From NCBI GenBank assembly GCA_016584495.1, contig WAID01000015.1, positions 2,046,501-2,110,500 of the forward strand: 64,000 nt of DNA, in the 5' to 3' direction. Position numbers and translations under genes: made by a program. The stretch comes from Celoporthe dispersa. Lineage: Eukaryota > Ascomycota > Sordariomycetes > Diaporthales > Cryphonectriaceae. Numbering within the stretch: the first letter of the stretch is position 1; each line of letters opens with the position of its first letter. This document shows positions 11,601-22,422 of the stretch, piece by piece. The notes below the pieces were generated by a model, which saw only the letters and a list, made by a program, of their open reading frames with translations, searched no databases and was not told the origin of the DNA.

Positions 11601-13388
11601 TTTCGGGACATTGACAAGTTTGGGTCGTTGTGAGGGCAATCCTCTAGCGTGAGAGTATTTCCCAGGGGCCGCCACCCCCCGAGACCAGCTTAGGCGATGC
11701 GGATTTCCAACGAGTACGTGCTAGTGGCCAGGTTGGTTCGGAGAGTTCGCCATCTCGCCAACAGCTCTCACCAGTACGAAGGTCCCTATGTCGAATCATG
11801 TGTGCGAGTACCATATTATTCAGGTTCGCTTCAGCCAGTAGGAGGCCCTCTTATGTATCAGAGGCATCTTCATTACTTCGTTATGGACCACAAGTTTGAC
11901 CAAAAGGTGAGCAACTGACTACAAAACAAACAAAAAAAAATGAACATGAACATGCCCACCAACCAACCTTTCGCATTGCTTTTCTTTTCTTTTCTCTCTC
12001 AACCCCCTCCCCCCTCTCCTCCTCTCCCTTCTTTGTTCCTTTTCTTCTTCTATCCTGTGTCTTGGGTCTCTTCAAATCCTTGTGAGAAATGACGTTCACC
12101 TCTAGGCTTTCGACTTCCTGCTAGAAGTCATAGCGGGGAGATCATCGACTTAAGGCGGGATGACGACGGTCGAGAGCGCTTTCTCGGACAAGTGTGCTGT
12201 CGCAGGTAGTAGCAAAATCGCAACCCCGGCGTCTGACGTCGTCTCCAGTATCCACCATTTTCCGTCCTTTTGGTTCTTGTGCGCAAGCGCATGCACGACC
12301 GTCCTGGAGCAGATCTCATAGCCAGGCGACATTCAACATATATATTCAAGATGGCTTCGGGAGGCTGATGAAGACCAGAAGAAAAGGAGCCACTTCTTCC
12401 CCCAGGAGCCGTAGCGTAGCGTACGATACACCTTACATCCTAGGATGCTCGCTCAGAGGTCCTCACCTGTCTGCTCCTCTCTCACCTATTTTCCACGAAT
12501 GTCGGGGCGGAGATCTTTTGTGTTATCTCTGGGCAGATTAGCACCAGCGAATTCTCAATGGAGGAATTTACGGTGTGTTGTTGTTCTGCCTGCGGACGAC
12601 GTACACTGACGTAGCCGCATGAAGAAGATCATCCTCATGGTGGTCGCCTAACGCGGAGTCCCCGTTCACCTGCATCATTGGAGTCATCAAATACATCAGA
12701 GCCATGATCTATTTGACGCTGTTCACGTCAGAATAACGTGTGTCGAAGAAAGACACGGTTCTCACAAACCTACGTCATCCGCCCCCCTTTCTCTTCCGGT
12801 TCTTTCTCTTCTCCCCTCCCAACCGTTGATACGAAGCACAAACAAGGGTAGAAGAGGAAAATTTAGGTATGCGAACAAAGAAGAGTAGCTCGGATGTGCA
12901 GTAGCATAATGCCTGGTGCAACTCGGGTGGTTTCCATCGAGTTTTCTTCCTGATATGTTCTGTTTCCTTGGGTGACCAAGCGGGTGGCTTTAGGAGCAGG
13001 AGAGGGAGAGCAGCATGAGCCCTCCACAGCTCTTTTCCCTTTAGTATCATTCCGCCAAGGAGATTGCATATGATCATATCCCGGTGATGAGAACAGGAAG
13101 GCAGTCAATATTTTGTCAATACACACATATACAGCAGTACAATCTATTTCGATACGTGCTTCCTATATTTCCCTGTCTGGAGATGGTTCTTGTGGATAGC
13201 GTTGGACAGCATCATGATCTTCACTCTGCCATATTCTGAACTGCCCGCCACGCCCAAGAGATCCCGAAACGCAAGCTTGTTTTTGATGAGGGGAGGGGTT
13301 TGTGGTCAATTATTTGTCTACACTATCACTAACCTTGACACTCACCAGAATGCACAGGAAAGATAGAAAAGTCTCTCCAGCACCGACC
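8640..13388. other. 4.7-kb gene-free stretch
   Basis: No ORF here has protein-like composition or recognisable homology on either strand, and I found no tRNA or rRNA motif. It holds short GA repeats (about 9098-9121 and 9329-9343) and pyrimidine-rich patches (about 11970-12050). It may hold non-coding transcripts or regulatory DNA, or very small exons that I cannot recognise. Confidence 0.5.
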
Positions 13389-14387
13389 TCACGAACCCCC
13401 CACATCCAACCTGAGCAGCCTGGCGGCGTTCCTCCAGCGGATACCCTCCAACTCCTCCTCGCTGACCATACCGCTCTCCTCCAGCTCGAGCAGCCACTTC
13501 AGCCCATCCGGGCTCCTCGCGAAGGGGTAGTCCACGCTATACATGATCCGGTCCCGCCTGGTGTTCCGCAGGATACACGCCAGCGGGTCCAGCGCCCAGT
13601 TCCCGCTCGTCGTCAGCCAGAGGTTGCCGTCCCAGACCTCGCGGAACGACCTCGCCCTGCCCCAGTGGGCCGACACGCGCTGGATGCGCTGCAGCATGAA
13701 GGGGATCATCTCGCCCATGTGCCCGATGATGACCTTGAGCCCCGGGAACCGGTCAAAGACACCCGCCGCGTAGAGGCGCAGCACGTGCACCGTGACATCG
13801 CTGTGCCAGCCGAAGCCGAACGCGAGGATGGACATGGTCACGGGCTCGGGAAGGGCCGGCGACCGGTACGCCTCGGTGAGCTTCTCCGAGGGCCAGGTCG
13901 GGTGGATGTAGATAGGGACGTCCAGCTCCACGGCCGCGGCCCACAGGGCGTCGAAGGCCGGGCCGTCGTAGTAGAGCCCGGACTCGGTGTGGCTGTCCAC
14001 CAGGGCGCCCACGAACCGCACGCCGCCCCCGGCCCCGTCGAGCCCGCACGTCCGGCGGAGCTCCCGCGCGGCCTCCTCGGGCTCGTCCATGGGCAGCTCG
14101 GCGAACCCCGCAAACCTGCCCGGGTGGGCGCGGACGGCCTCGGCCAGCTGGTCGTTGCACGCCCTGCACTGCGCCGCCGACAGGTCGCCCGGCCCGTGCG
14201 AGATGACCTGCATCGTGACGTGGCCCTCGTCCATGTCCTGGAGGCGTCTGGGCCCCAGCTCGGTGAAGCGGTCGAAGAGGCCGGGCATGGCCTTGAAGTC
14301 GGCGTTGCGGGGGTGGGGGTGCTCGGCGGCGACCTGGGAGAGGAAGTGCTCCTCGAGGGTGATGATGGGGCGTTTGGTGGTGGACAT
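13389..14387 (-). CDS. amidohydrolase-family decarboxylase-like protein
   Basis: Member of the amidohydrolase_2 (ACMSD/gamma-resorcylate decarboxylase-like) group: metal-dependent TIM-barrel enzymes that usually decarboxylate aromatic acids. Metal-site motifs appear in order: LEEH near the N-terminus, the Glu-x-His variant of HxH found in hydroxybenzoate decarboxylases; the His in IYIHPTWP; the His in VIIGHMGE; and the Asp in MYSVDYPF. About 332 aa from the ATG at 14387. The frame is open up to 14555, which would add an arginine-rich, possibly mitochondrial leader, but family members begin close to the LEEHF motif, so I prefer 14387. No intron or frame break. Substrate unknown. Confidence 0.85.
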   Translation of the reverse strand: MSTTKRPIITLEEHFLSQVAAEHPHPRNADFKAMPGLFDRFTELGPRRLQDMDEGHVTMQVISHGPGDLSAAQCRACNDQLAEAVRAHPGRFAGFAELPMDEPEEAARELRRTCGLDGAGGGVRFVGALVDSHTESGLYYDGPAFDALWAAAVELDVPIYIHPTWPSEKLTEAYRSPALPEPVTMSILAFGFGWHSDVTVHVLRLYAAGVFDRFPGLKVIIGHMGEMIPFMLQRIQRVSAHWGRARSFREVWDGNLWLTTSGNWALDPLACILRNTRRDRIMYSVDYPFARSPDGLKWLLELEESGMVSEEELEGIRWRNAARLLRLDVGGS

Positions 14388-14619
14388 TGTGTTGATCCTG
14401 TTGCGGAGGAGTGGTGGTGGTGGTGGTGGTGGTGCTCGTGGACGGAGGATACTCTGAGCGAGGGCTTTTCGTAGCATTGGCCTTTGGGAGTGTCGATTAG
14501 CAGAGATGATTCCTATGAGAACGAGGGAGGAGAAGGAAGGAAAAGAAGAAGACAAAAGGCATGGCCGTCCTGTTGAGCTGGTGGGAGGGGGACTTAAATA
14601 TATTGTAGATATACTAGAC

Positions 14620-15532
14620 TCATGTTGTAGGTTTCCCTTTAGCTCCGGACCGACGATGTCTTACCTCCGTGTCACGGCCAGTCTTGCGGTCCGGAGTACT
14701 ACCGCAATAGGCAATTTTTGGGCTGATTTGGCTCCGGATACTACGCAGGCTCCTCCGGTCATGGTTATATCCATTGTCCGACAGGTAATCAAGTCTGGAG
14801 AGGCTTATGCAACATGTCATCAAAGTAAGCAGGATAACAAGAAAACTTGTTGCGATCTGGTAAAAAGAGAGAGAGAGAGAGATTGAAAAGGGAGAACGGA
14901 CCATCATTAGTCCTCCGAGTATGTTTTTGCAAAGTAAATTATTATTTTTGAGTTCCTGTCGTCTGCGGTGATGGTCAATAGCATCTGCGAAAACCATCAA
15001 CAACCCAGCTGCCACTACTGACATGACATAAACGGGAATTACTTCTCCGGAGTCAAGGTAGGCAAGAATGTCTTTGGATAGAAGCCTACGAGAGGACATG
15101 GCGGTGAATACCAAGGAGAGAGTATAAGAAATATAAACCAAGGCAGACAAATACACTGACACTGCGATAATCCAGCCGGGTGAGGAATTTATTATGTGGA
15201 AGTGAGCTAGCCACTCTAGATACTGCCTCTCTTGCTCGTCGGGTTTCTCCTCTCAACCCTGCTGCTTGTGCCACTATTGCGGCCAAAAGTCTCCATGTTT
15301 TGGCTCCAAGTTAGAGCGGAGTTGATCTTGCCACAGATGTGCTTGACGACTTGGTTGGGAATCGTCCCAGCAGCTTGCTCAGCAGGGCTGCCTGCGTCTG
15401 GCGAATGCACACCACCACAGCACCGTCACCGGCCTCTCTCTCTCTCTCCTGCATGTTTCCCGAGCTGCCGATCCCGGGCGGGAAACCATCACCCTGCAGC
15501 CCGCTAGACCCTCGTCCACCACCTTCACTCAT
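14620..15532 (-). pseudogene. possible decayed gene for a membrane protein
   Basis: Several minus-strand ORFs in different frames read like pieces of one protein. The upstream piece has TIPNQVVKHICGKINSAL. The downstream piece has three hydrophobic segments (about YLSALVYISYTLSLVF, VIPVYVMSVVAAGLLMVF and FLVILLTLMTCCISL). No single frame or simple intron set joins them, and a GA repeat (about 14866-14882) interrupts the 3' part. I do not recognise a family. It could equally be non-coding DNA with chance ORFs. Confidence 0.25.
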
Positions 15533-15739
15533 TGCTTTTTTTTCTCAAAAGCGGGATGATACGCTGGGCAGCGATGACGACGACGATTCTTAGGGAGAAA
15601 TTTGTGATATCGGGCGCGGAATGAGCCCGCCCCTTGCTTGAGATGGCAGAGCTGAAAGGGAAGCGAGAAGGCTAGACTTTGGAGGGGGGAAGGGGGTTTA
15701 TCTTGGTAGACTATTCATAGCCCTTGTTGATTTTTTTTT

Positions 15740-16041
15740 TTGGGGAGGGGGGGGGGTGTTTTCCGTTTTACTCTAGGCCGTGCCGAGGTGGTTGTTTTTG
15801 CTTGTACTCCGTAGTGTGAGGGAGCCCAAGGGAGGCTTAAGAGGCATGAACGGAGGTACCAGCTAGACTACTTATGCAAAAGGCGAGAGCTGAAACGCGG
15901 CAAGTAAAGGAATGGGTAGGGAGAAGGGGGGGAGAGAAGAAGAAGAAGAAAAAAAAAGGTGATACCTTAGTAGCTGAATGTCATGGATTGAAAAAGCCGA
16001 GAATGATAGCGTGTAGATGGAAGGATGGAAAAAGCGAAACA

Positions 16042-16075
<34 letters not shown>

Positions 16076-16836
16076 AACCACACCCAAAAAAAATCAGGGG
16101 TTCGTTGAGAGGGGGAAATGCTCCTGGTGCTGATCACTGCGTCTATGAGGGCTCTTGATTGTCCGGGCCTATTGTATCAGTCAAGTGCGGGTTGGCATGA
16201 GTACACGCAGATCCCATCGGTCGAGACCTTGGGTCGACACCATCAGCCTGAGAAGCAGATGTAAACCTCTTAACAATGTACTACAAGTATACACAGATAC
16301 ATATATAGAGAGAGAGAGAAAGGGAGAGAGACGCATCTCTCGAGGCTGACAGGCGATTACAATATCATTACCATGTATCCAGCTGTAAAGGGGAACCTGA
16401 GCACTGCTCGCCCAGTCAGTACATGCATCCATTCCTTGCCGCCCCTCCCCCCCCTTCTCCCCCCTCTTTGCTTGCCCTGCTGTATCCCGAGGGCCGAGGG
16501 CCTTTTGCTCTAGTCTGTTCCTCGCAGAGAAAGCTAGACTTGTTTTCCTGACCCCAAAAACCAGTCAGGGGCTGTGCATATTCGGCATACAGGAATCACA
16601 GAGAGAGTGTGGTCCCAGACCTTCCTGGAGCAGCTCACGATTCAGAGTCTTCCCAGGCCGCATTGTGTCCCAAAAATTTTCCATACATATATGCATAACA
16701 CTTTTCCCACCCTGTCACTGGGGTATATCCTGAAACAAGACGAGGTACCCAGTGGTTTTTTTTCTTTCCTCTTTCCCCACACCACACAAGTAGAGAGAAA
16801 TATAATGGCACAGGCCGGGCGGGGGGTTTCCAGAGA
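15740..16836. other. intergenic with microsatellites
   Basis: No gene seen. A compound (AC)n(AG)n repeat lies at about 16039-16075 and a GA repeat at about 16307-16330. The part next to 16836 is the expected 3' flank of the zinc-finger gene. Confidence 0.55.
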
Positions 16837-19138
16837 TCACCATGTGATTTTTGTCTCACGCGTCTTTAGATCCAGGGCTCCGGCGGCGAGACCTCTGCTT
16901 CCACACTGCAGGACTGCCTTGTGCTCCCGAAGGTCGAACTCGACTGCTATGACCATGACCCGCTTGTCGTCGGCGACGGCCTTTTGCTGAGGCCTGTTCG
17001 CCTGGCTGACGGTGGATCCTCGACGGGCATCCCACTTCGCATTGCCACCGGGCCCCAAGTTGTTGCCGAAATCGACAGAGCCGTTTGAGTAACTAGAATG
17101 TGGCCGAGGGCTGCTGCCGTTCGTATAAGCAGTGGCCGGAGATGGGCCGCTCGCGTCCGAGAATGAGCCTAGCGGGCTGCGGCCTGGGGTGGACGCCGCT
17201 AGGTCTTCCTCTTCCTCGATATTCATGATCCAGGAGCCGATGCGAGCCGTGAGCTCGCTGTCCCACATGGCCTCCCTCCTCGAGCTGCTCCTGAGCAGCT
17301 GGATCGCCTGTCGCCTGATGAGCGGGTTGCGGCACTTCGTTGCCACGACATAGAGCGGCGGGACGATCCCCATGTCTGCGCTGAAGCTTGGCTTGATGTG
17401 AGTTGCGGTGTACTCATGCCCACCAAAGATATCTGCCACGATTTTCGCGTGGTGTCGGCACGTCCGGGGATCAGGACATCGCTTCTCCGCCGCACGCCGT
17501 TCTTGATCGCCCACAACCTCCCGTCCGAGGTCGACGATCGTCTGAAACTGAGGCTGGAACTTGTCGAAATGCGTCTCGCTGTCGCTGAACGTCATCAGGA
17601 AGAGCACCTGTCCCATCAGCTGGGACATCTTGAGGACCGCTATCGCGGCCTTCTCTTGGCTGACCACACCAGGCGCAGACCTCGAGGTGAGGATATGGTC
17701 AAACGCCTGGGACCACGACTCGATCTGGCCCCGGAAACCCAGCCCGTACTGGCGCAGGGTAGCGGGCAAGATGCCCATGGGTCCGTTCTGGCTCGCGGTG
17801 GAGAAGAGGGTTTCGGTGAACCTGAACATCCTCTCGCACAGCGTGTCCCAGGCGATCCGCGCCTCGTGCAGGGACGCGAAGCGATCAGGAATCGGGTCCT
17901 GGTGCAGGGACACGGGGGAGCCTCCGTCGGACTGGGGGGACGACGGGTCCGTCGATGGCTGGATCAGCCGGATGACATATGGCTTGGGAAAGTGGAAGGC
18001 CATATCGTATGACTTGGCCTGGATGGCCAGCCGGGTGAACATCTGGATGATCTCGTCTTCCACGGGCTCTTCCGGGTGGGCCATGAACGCGCGACGTCTC
18101 TGCGCGCGCAGCTGCTCTAGGAGGCTCAGCCCGTTCTGGATCTGCACGATCGCCTGCTTGTGGTCGCCGATGAACGAGTCGAAACAGGCCAGCAGGACGC
18201 TGGCCATGAGCCGCGTCCTGTTTGCGCCGCTGTCCGAGCCGGCGACACTGACGAGCGACGTGCACGCGCTGGAGTACGACCGCACCGCCACTTCCCAGTG
18301 GCGATAGGCACTGTCGACATAGTCGATACCGGGCCGTGGCGAAGTGGGAGGGGACTCGGAGTTCTTTTCCAGCGTCTTGTATAGCGCGCCCAGTGCGATT
18401 ACGGCGTGGCGGATCGATACAGCGGAGTGGCATTCCTGCAGGACCAGGCGTGACCAGAATACCGAGTCAAAGTAGCCCGACAGCTCGTTCGCGGTGTGGG
18501 ACTGAAACAGCTGGAAATAGAGGCCTTCCTGGTGCGCGAAGGGAAAGGTCGTGGGCCTGTAGAGGGTAATGACGTTTTGCTGCTGCTGCTGCTGCTGCTG
18601 CTGCGCGTCAGGCCTCTCCTGAGGAGGCGAGTTCCGCCGCTGGTGTTTGATGAGCCGTCGAGGGGGGGAGCTGTATGGGCTGGGTAGGCCGGATCGCCTG
18701 TGGGGCGGTAGCTGCCGGGCCGTCCGCAGGCTTCGGCCTGGGGGCGATTGGTATCTCCTCGAACGGCCGTGCGCTCCTCGGTGGAGGTGGATAGCCGGAG
18801 CAGGTCTTCTTGGAACGCACGCAGTTCGAGCAGGCCGGCCGTTTCTCGTCACACTTGATCCTCCGCTGCCTGTGGGCCAACAACAAAAAACACATCAGCG
18901 CCGTCTGCCTGCGGTCTGTCATGGCAGAGAGAAACACGACCCGCCGCGCGGGGAGGGACGCCTGGGAAGCTACTCACTTGCAGTTGTTGCAGCCAGTCTT
19001 GACCTTGGGCTTGCTTGTCCTGGGGCGCTTCTGCCTCAGGGCATCGTGAGATAGGGTGGAGGACGAGGCCGAGGAGCTGACGGTTGGCGCAGGGGACGGC
19101 GCGCCGGTCCGCCGGTGACTGGTTAGTTCGGGTGCCAT
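16837..19138 (-). CDS. Zn2Cys6 (C6) fungal transcription factor
   Basis: DNA-binding regulator. The binuclear zinc cluster is split by an intron: exon 1 (19138-18978) encodes a Ser/Pro/Thr leader and VKTGCNNC; exon 2 resumes with the basic QRRIKC and completes CX2CX6CX6CX2CX6C. The intron 18870-18977 has a GTGAGT donor and CAG acceptor. Next come a Pro-rich linker, a poly-Gln run (about 18580-18603), then an all-helical middle region typical of fungal TF MHR domains (LYFQLFQSHTANELSGYF, then ECHSAVSIRHAVIALGALYKTLE). The frame changes at the G7 run 18662-18668; with one base removed the exons sum to 731 codons (730 aa). The C-terminal end is less certain. Its targets are unknown. About 5.9 kb of gene-poor DNA lies upstream. 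Confidence 0.88.
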
Positions 19139-20705
19139 GGTGAAAAGGACGAGCCGGGAAACGACGAGGTGCTACGGCGCGCAATTGCCATTCCAGCCGG
19201 GCTGCAGCGTCAGGTCAGCGGGCCACGAGCAGGAGGGAAGGCTGACAAGAGCCCTCGAGACGACAGGAAGACGGTAAGGTCGGGAAGTCTGCTGCTGTAA
19301 GGTTTGCGGAAAAGGGCCTCCCCGGGGGACAAGACTAGGGCGGTCCCCTCCTCAAAAGGACGGATCGATAACCTCCAAGGCTGGCCAGGGTTACAACCAA
19401 ATGTCAAGAGGCCCCGTCGAGCCGGTGGGGACGCGGCGCTGTGATGCGAAGCGATTCAATGACCAGCAGGACACGGACATGTGGGGACAGCGGAGAGTTC
19501 CCACGAGCGAGGCTCTTGGTCCAGATGCCGGGGGGGGGGACCAGGGGTTTAATAAAGTACTGCTTCGAGGAGAAGGGGGGGGGGGTGGGAGGGGTCTGGT
19601 TGGGAGCAGCTACAGTAGGTTTTAGGCAGCCTGCTGTGTGCAAGCCGGTGCAACACGCGCTGGCCGTAGGCGGCTAGAGACGTAACACTCAGGACGGCAG
19701 TTGTATCCGGAATCTGCTTGTATGTCCGGTTGGTCGGCCTGTGCTGTTATGTCATGGCGGTACTGACAAGGCGGAGGACGGAGGTATCGAATAAGATTCC
19801 TCCCATATGAACACGCCCTCGCTGGAGAAGATGGGCCGACGGAGGCGGGAGGGAGAGGGAGGGGGAGAGAGGGAGAGAGAGAAGTCGATGGTGGGGGTGG
19901 CGAGGCGCTGGTCGAGGGTGACGGTCCTCGAGGACAGAGACAGACAAGAGCCGGCGTGACGCCCTTGTGGTCGGTCGACACGAGGTAACGCCGAGCCAGA
20001 CAAAGAAGAGCAGCAAGGCTGGTGCCCCTCGCTGGAGCTCGGGCGGGATGGAGACACGGAAGAGAAGAGCCGTTGCGGGTGTGTCAAAGCTAGAGCTTCT
20101 GGGTGCCAGGTACCGGGGTCGTCGGTGTGGCTGGATACAGCCTAGCTGCGTCGTGCTCTGGGCGCCTGAGCGTACAACTACCGGCGACGATAGGCGCTCT
20201 CTTGTGGGTGGCAGGGTGGGTGGGTGTATGTGTGTGTGTGTGTGTGCGTGTGTGCAGGAGGGTGAGCTTGTCGAAGGCGACCGGAGAAGAAGTGCGCGCC
20301 AGCAAGAAAGGTTTGAGACAGGCGGACGGTGCGAGCCGTATAGGGACGAATGGCGAGCCCAGGACCTGAATCAAATGGCGAGTTAGAGACGGCACGGAAA
20401 CCAGAGCCAAGGTCTTTTTTCCTTTTCCTTTCTTTTGTTGGGGCGGAATGAAATGGAGAGAGAGAGAGCGCAAGAGGGATAGACAAAAAAGAAGAATGTC
20501 TCGGCCCGCTGGAACGAAGAACGAAGAACTGCGGGCTGTAGATACCTAGAGAGACATAGTCAGGCGGGGCTAAGGAGAAGGGCAGATGGGTCAGAACCTA
20601 CCTATAGGCGTGCTAGGGCGCTCTGGCAGTCGAGGTAGAGGCACCTGACAGGCTACGGCAGGCGAGGGGTACAGGGGGCTCTCAGGCCCTGCGAGGCTGT
20701 ACTAT

Positions 20706-20759
20706 GCAGTAGTACGGGTCGGGGTATCGAGTACAGTTACCGTACTGTGGTACTACTGC
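20706..20759. repeat. inverted repeat, GTAC-rich hairpin
   Basis: The 10-base arms GCAGTAGTAC (20706-20715) and GTACTACTGC (20750-20759) are perfect reverse complements. The 34-base loop contains further GTAC words. It could extrude as a hairpin in DNA or RNA. Confidence 0.7.
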
Positions 20760-20975
20760 ACCCGCACAGCGTTGCTTTGCTCCGCCAGGCGTGGATGTGA
20801 AAGTGAGTGTCTTGAAATTTCACGGGATAGTCGCGGGAGGAGAGACACATGTTGGTGACGATCCCACCATCTCGTTCTGCCATGCATGCAGGTGGAGGAT
20901 CACAATATAAACCAGAGCAGGTGGTGTAGTAGTTAATATACTGCGAAGCTCTAGTGGTGAGATTGTCATAGTACG

Positions 20976-21084
20976 TCTCCCCCCCTCCCCTCTCCCTCTC
21001 TCTCACACACACACACACTCTCTCCCTCCCCCTCCCCCGCTCTCCCTCCCTGCCTCTCTCCCTCTCTCCCTCTCTCTCTCTCTC
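20976..21084. repeat. polypyrimidine/CT-CA microsatellite tract
   Basis: About 110 bases almost entirely C and T with a short (CA)n segment. It is strand-asymmetric low-complexity DNA with no coding content. Confidence 0.85.
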
Positions 21085-22327
21085 AAAAAAGAGGCCGCCC
21101 TATCCTTGACCGCCGCCCATGCGCGAAGGAGGGGGGGAGGGGGCCATAGTAAGTACCGTAGTACATGATGATAACTCGTAAATTGTAGAATAGAGTTTTC
21201 TGGTGGAAAGGGTCCAAGATGGTGTGGCATGGTTTGTGGATTTGGTTCTCTGGGCTGGCTGATGATGGTCTGTCTGGGCGAGGACGAGGCGTGGAGTGAA
21301 GAGAGGTGGGACTGAAGGTGGAGGAGGGCGTTCAAGGGAGGCCCTGCTCTGTATCTTGCTACGGTACTACTATGGTACATAGCATAAGGGGCTGCGCCTG
21401 CCATAGTCGTGCCATACCGTAGCACCCTAGCTGCCTGGTACCCTGGTATCCTGGTACTCCAGAGCTACCCTGTCATGCCTGTATCTCTATCATTCTTCCC
21501 TCCCCTACGCCCTCCCCCCCCACCACACCACACCACGATAATGCCGTCTGCGCTTTTTCACCGCAACAGTGGCTTTGTCAAGTTCTGACATTGTCGAAGC
21601 CCACTTCTTCTACATAGTATCCCCCCCTCCTGTCAACCCAGCAATGGATCCACCCCTCCTCCCCTCTCTGAGGCAGGACAGAAAACTGAGGACTGCCATA
21701 TGACAGATGATCTACACCCCCAGGCAGTACCAGCTACCATAGTATGCTATGCACCCTACGCAGGCACGCACAGAAAAGCTATCACCACCACAACCTTGCA
21801 CGTATAATAACATCGGTGAGGAGAGACCAACGTGGTCCCCCCCCTCCTCCTCCTTCACCGTTGGAAAACGGGCCGTTTCTCATGTACAATGCGCTTTCTA
21901 AGCTGCTTTGTAATCTAGTGCACCAGAGGCCCGGCTGCAGCGCGCCCCATGTCTATTTTCTGCTGCGCTGGGACAACCCGCCGAGGATGGATGGCACTGC
22001 AGGAGAGAGACGATCGATGCAGCTTTCTCACCAAGCTACAGTCAGAACCATGTAACCGGACACCTGGGCGCGGCGCTCTCGAGGTATGAGGGGGACGGCG
22101 GCTTGGGGGCTCCCGGTGCACACCCCCTCGAGGTCGTGCTGAGGACCCTTATGGCGTTGGGAACACGATCCTGACTGATCTCCTGTGCAGATAGAAGGAT
22201 GCCGTGAACCATGCGACGAAAACCAGGGCCCAGGCCTGTTATGACAAAGTACCCACCATCTCAGCCCTACGGATTTCGGGATCAGAATTGATCCTATGGG
22301 GAATCGACAAATCATCTTCCTATTCAC

Positions 22328-22330
<3 letters not shown>

Positions 22331-22420
<90 letters not shown>
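22331..22420. repeat. (TC)45 perfect dinucleotide microsatellite
   Basis: Ninety bases of uninterrupted TC. It is the longest perfect repeat in the window, and it generates spurious Ser-Leu and Arg-Glu ORFs. Confidence 0.98.

Positions 22421-22422
<2 letters not shown>

Noticed and set aside
13302..14474. 390-aa plus-strand ORF opposite the amidohydrolase
   Set aside because: Antisense shadow; the minus strand carries the metal-binding motifs.
20976..21084. Possible CRISPR-like or tandem array
   Set aside because: Only low-complexity CT/CA sequence; no repeat-spacer structure, and the genome is eukaryotic.
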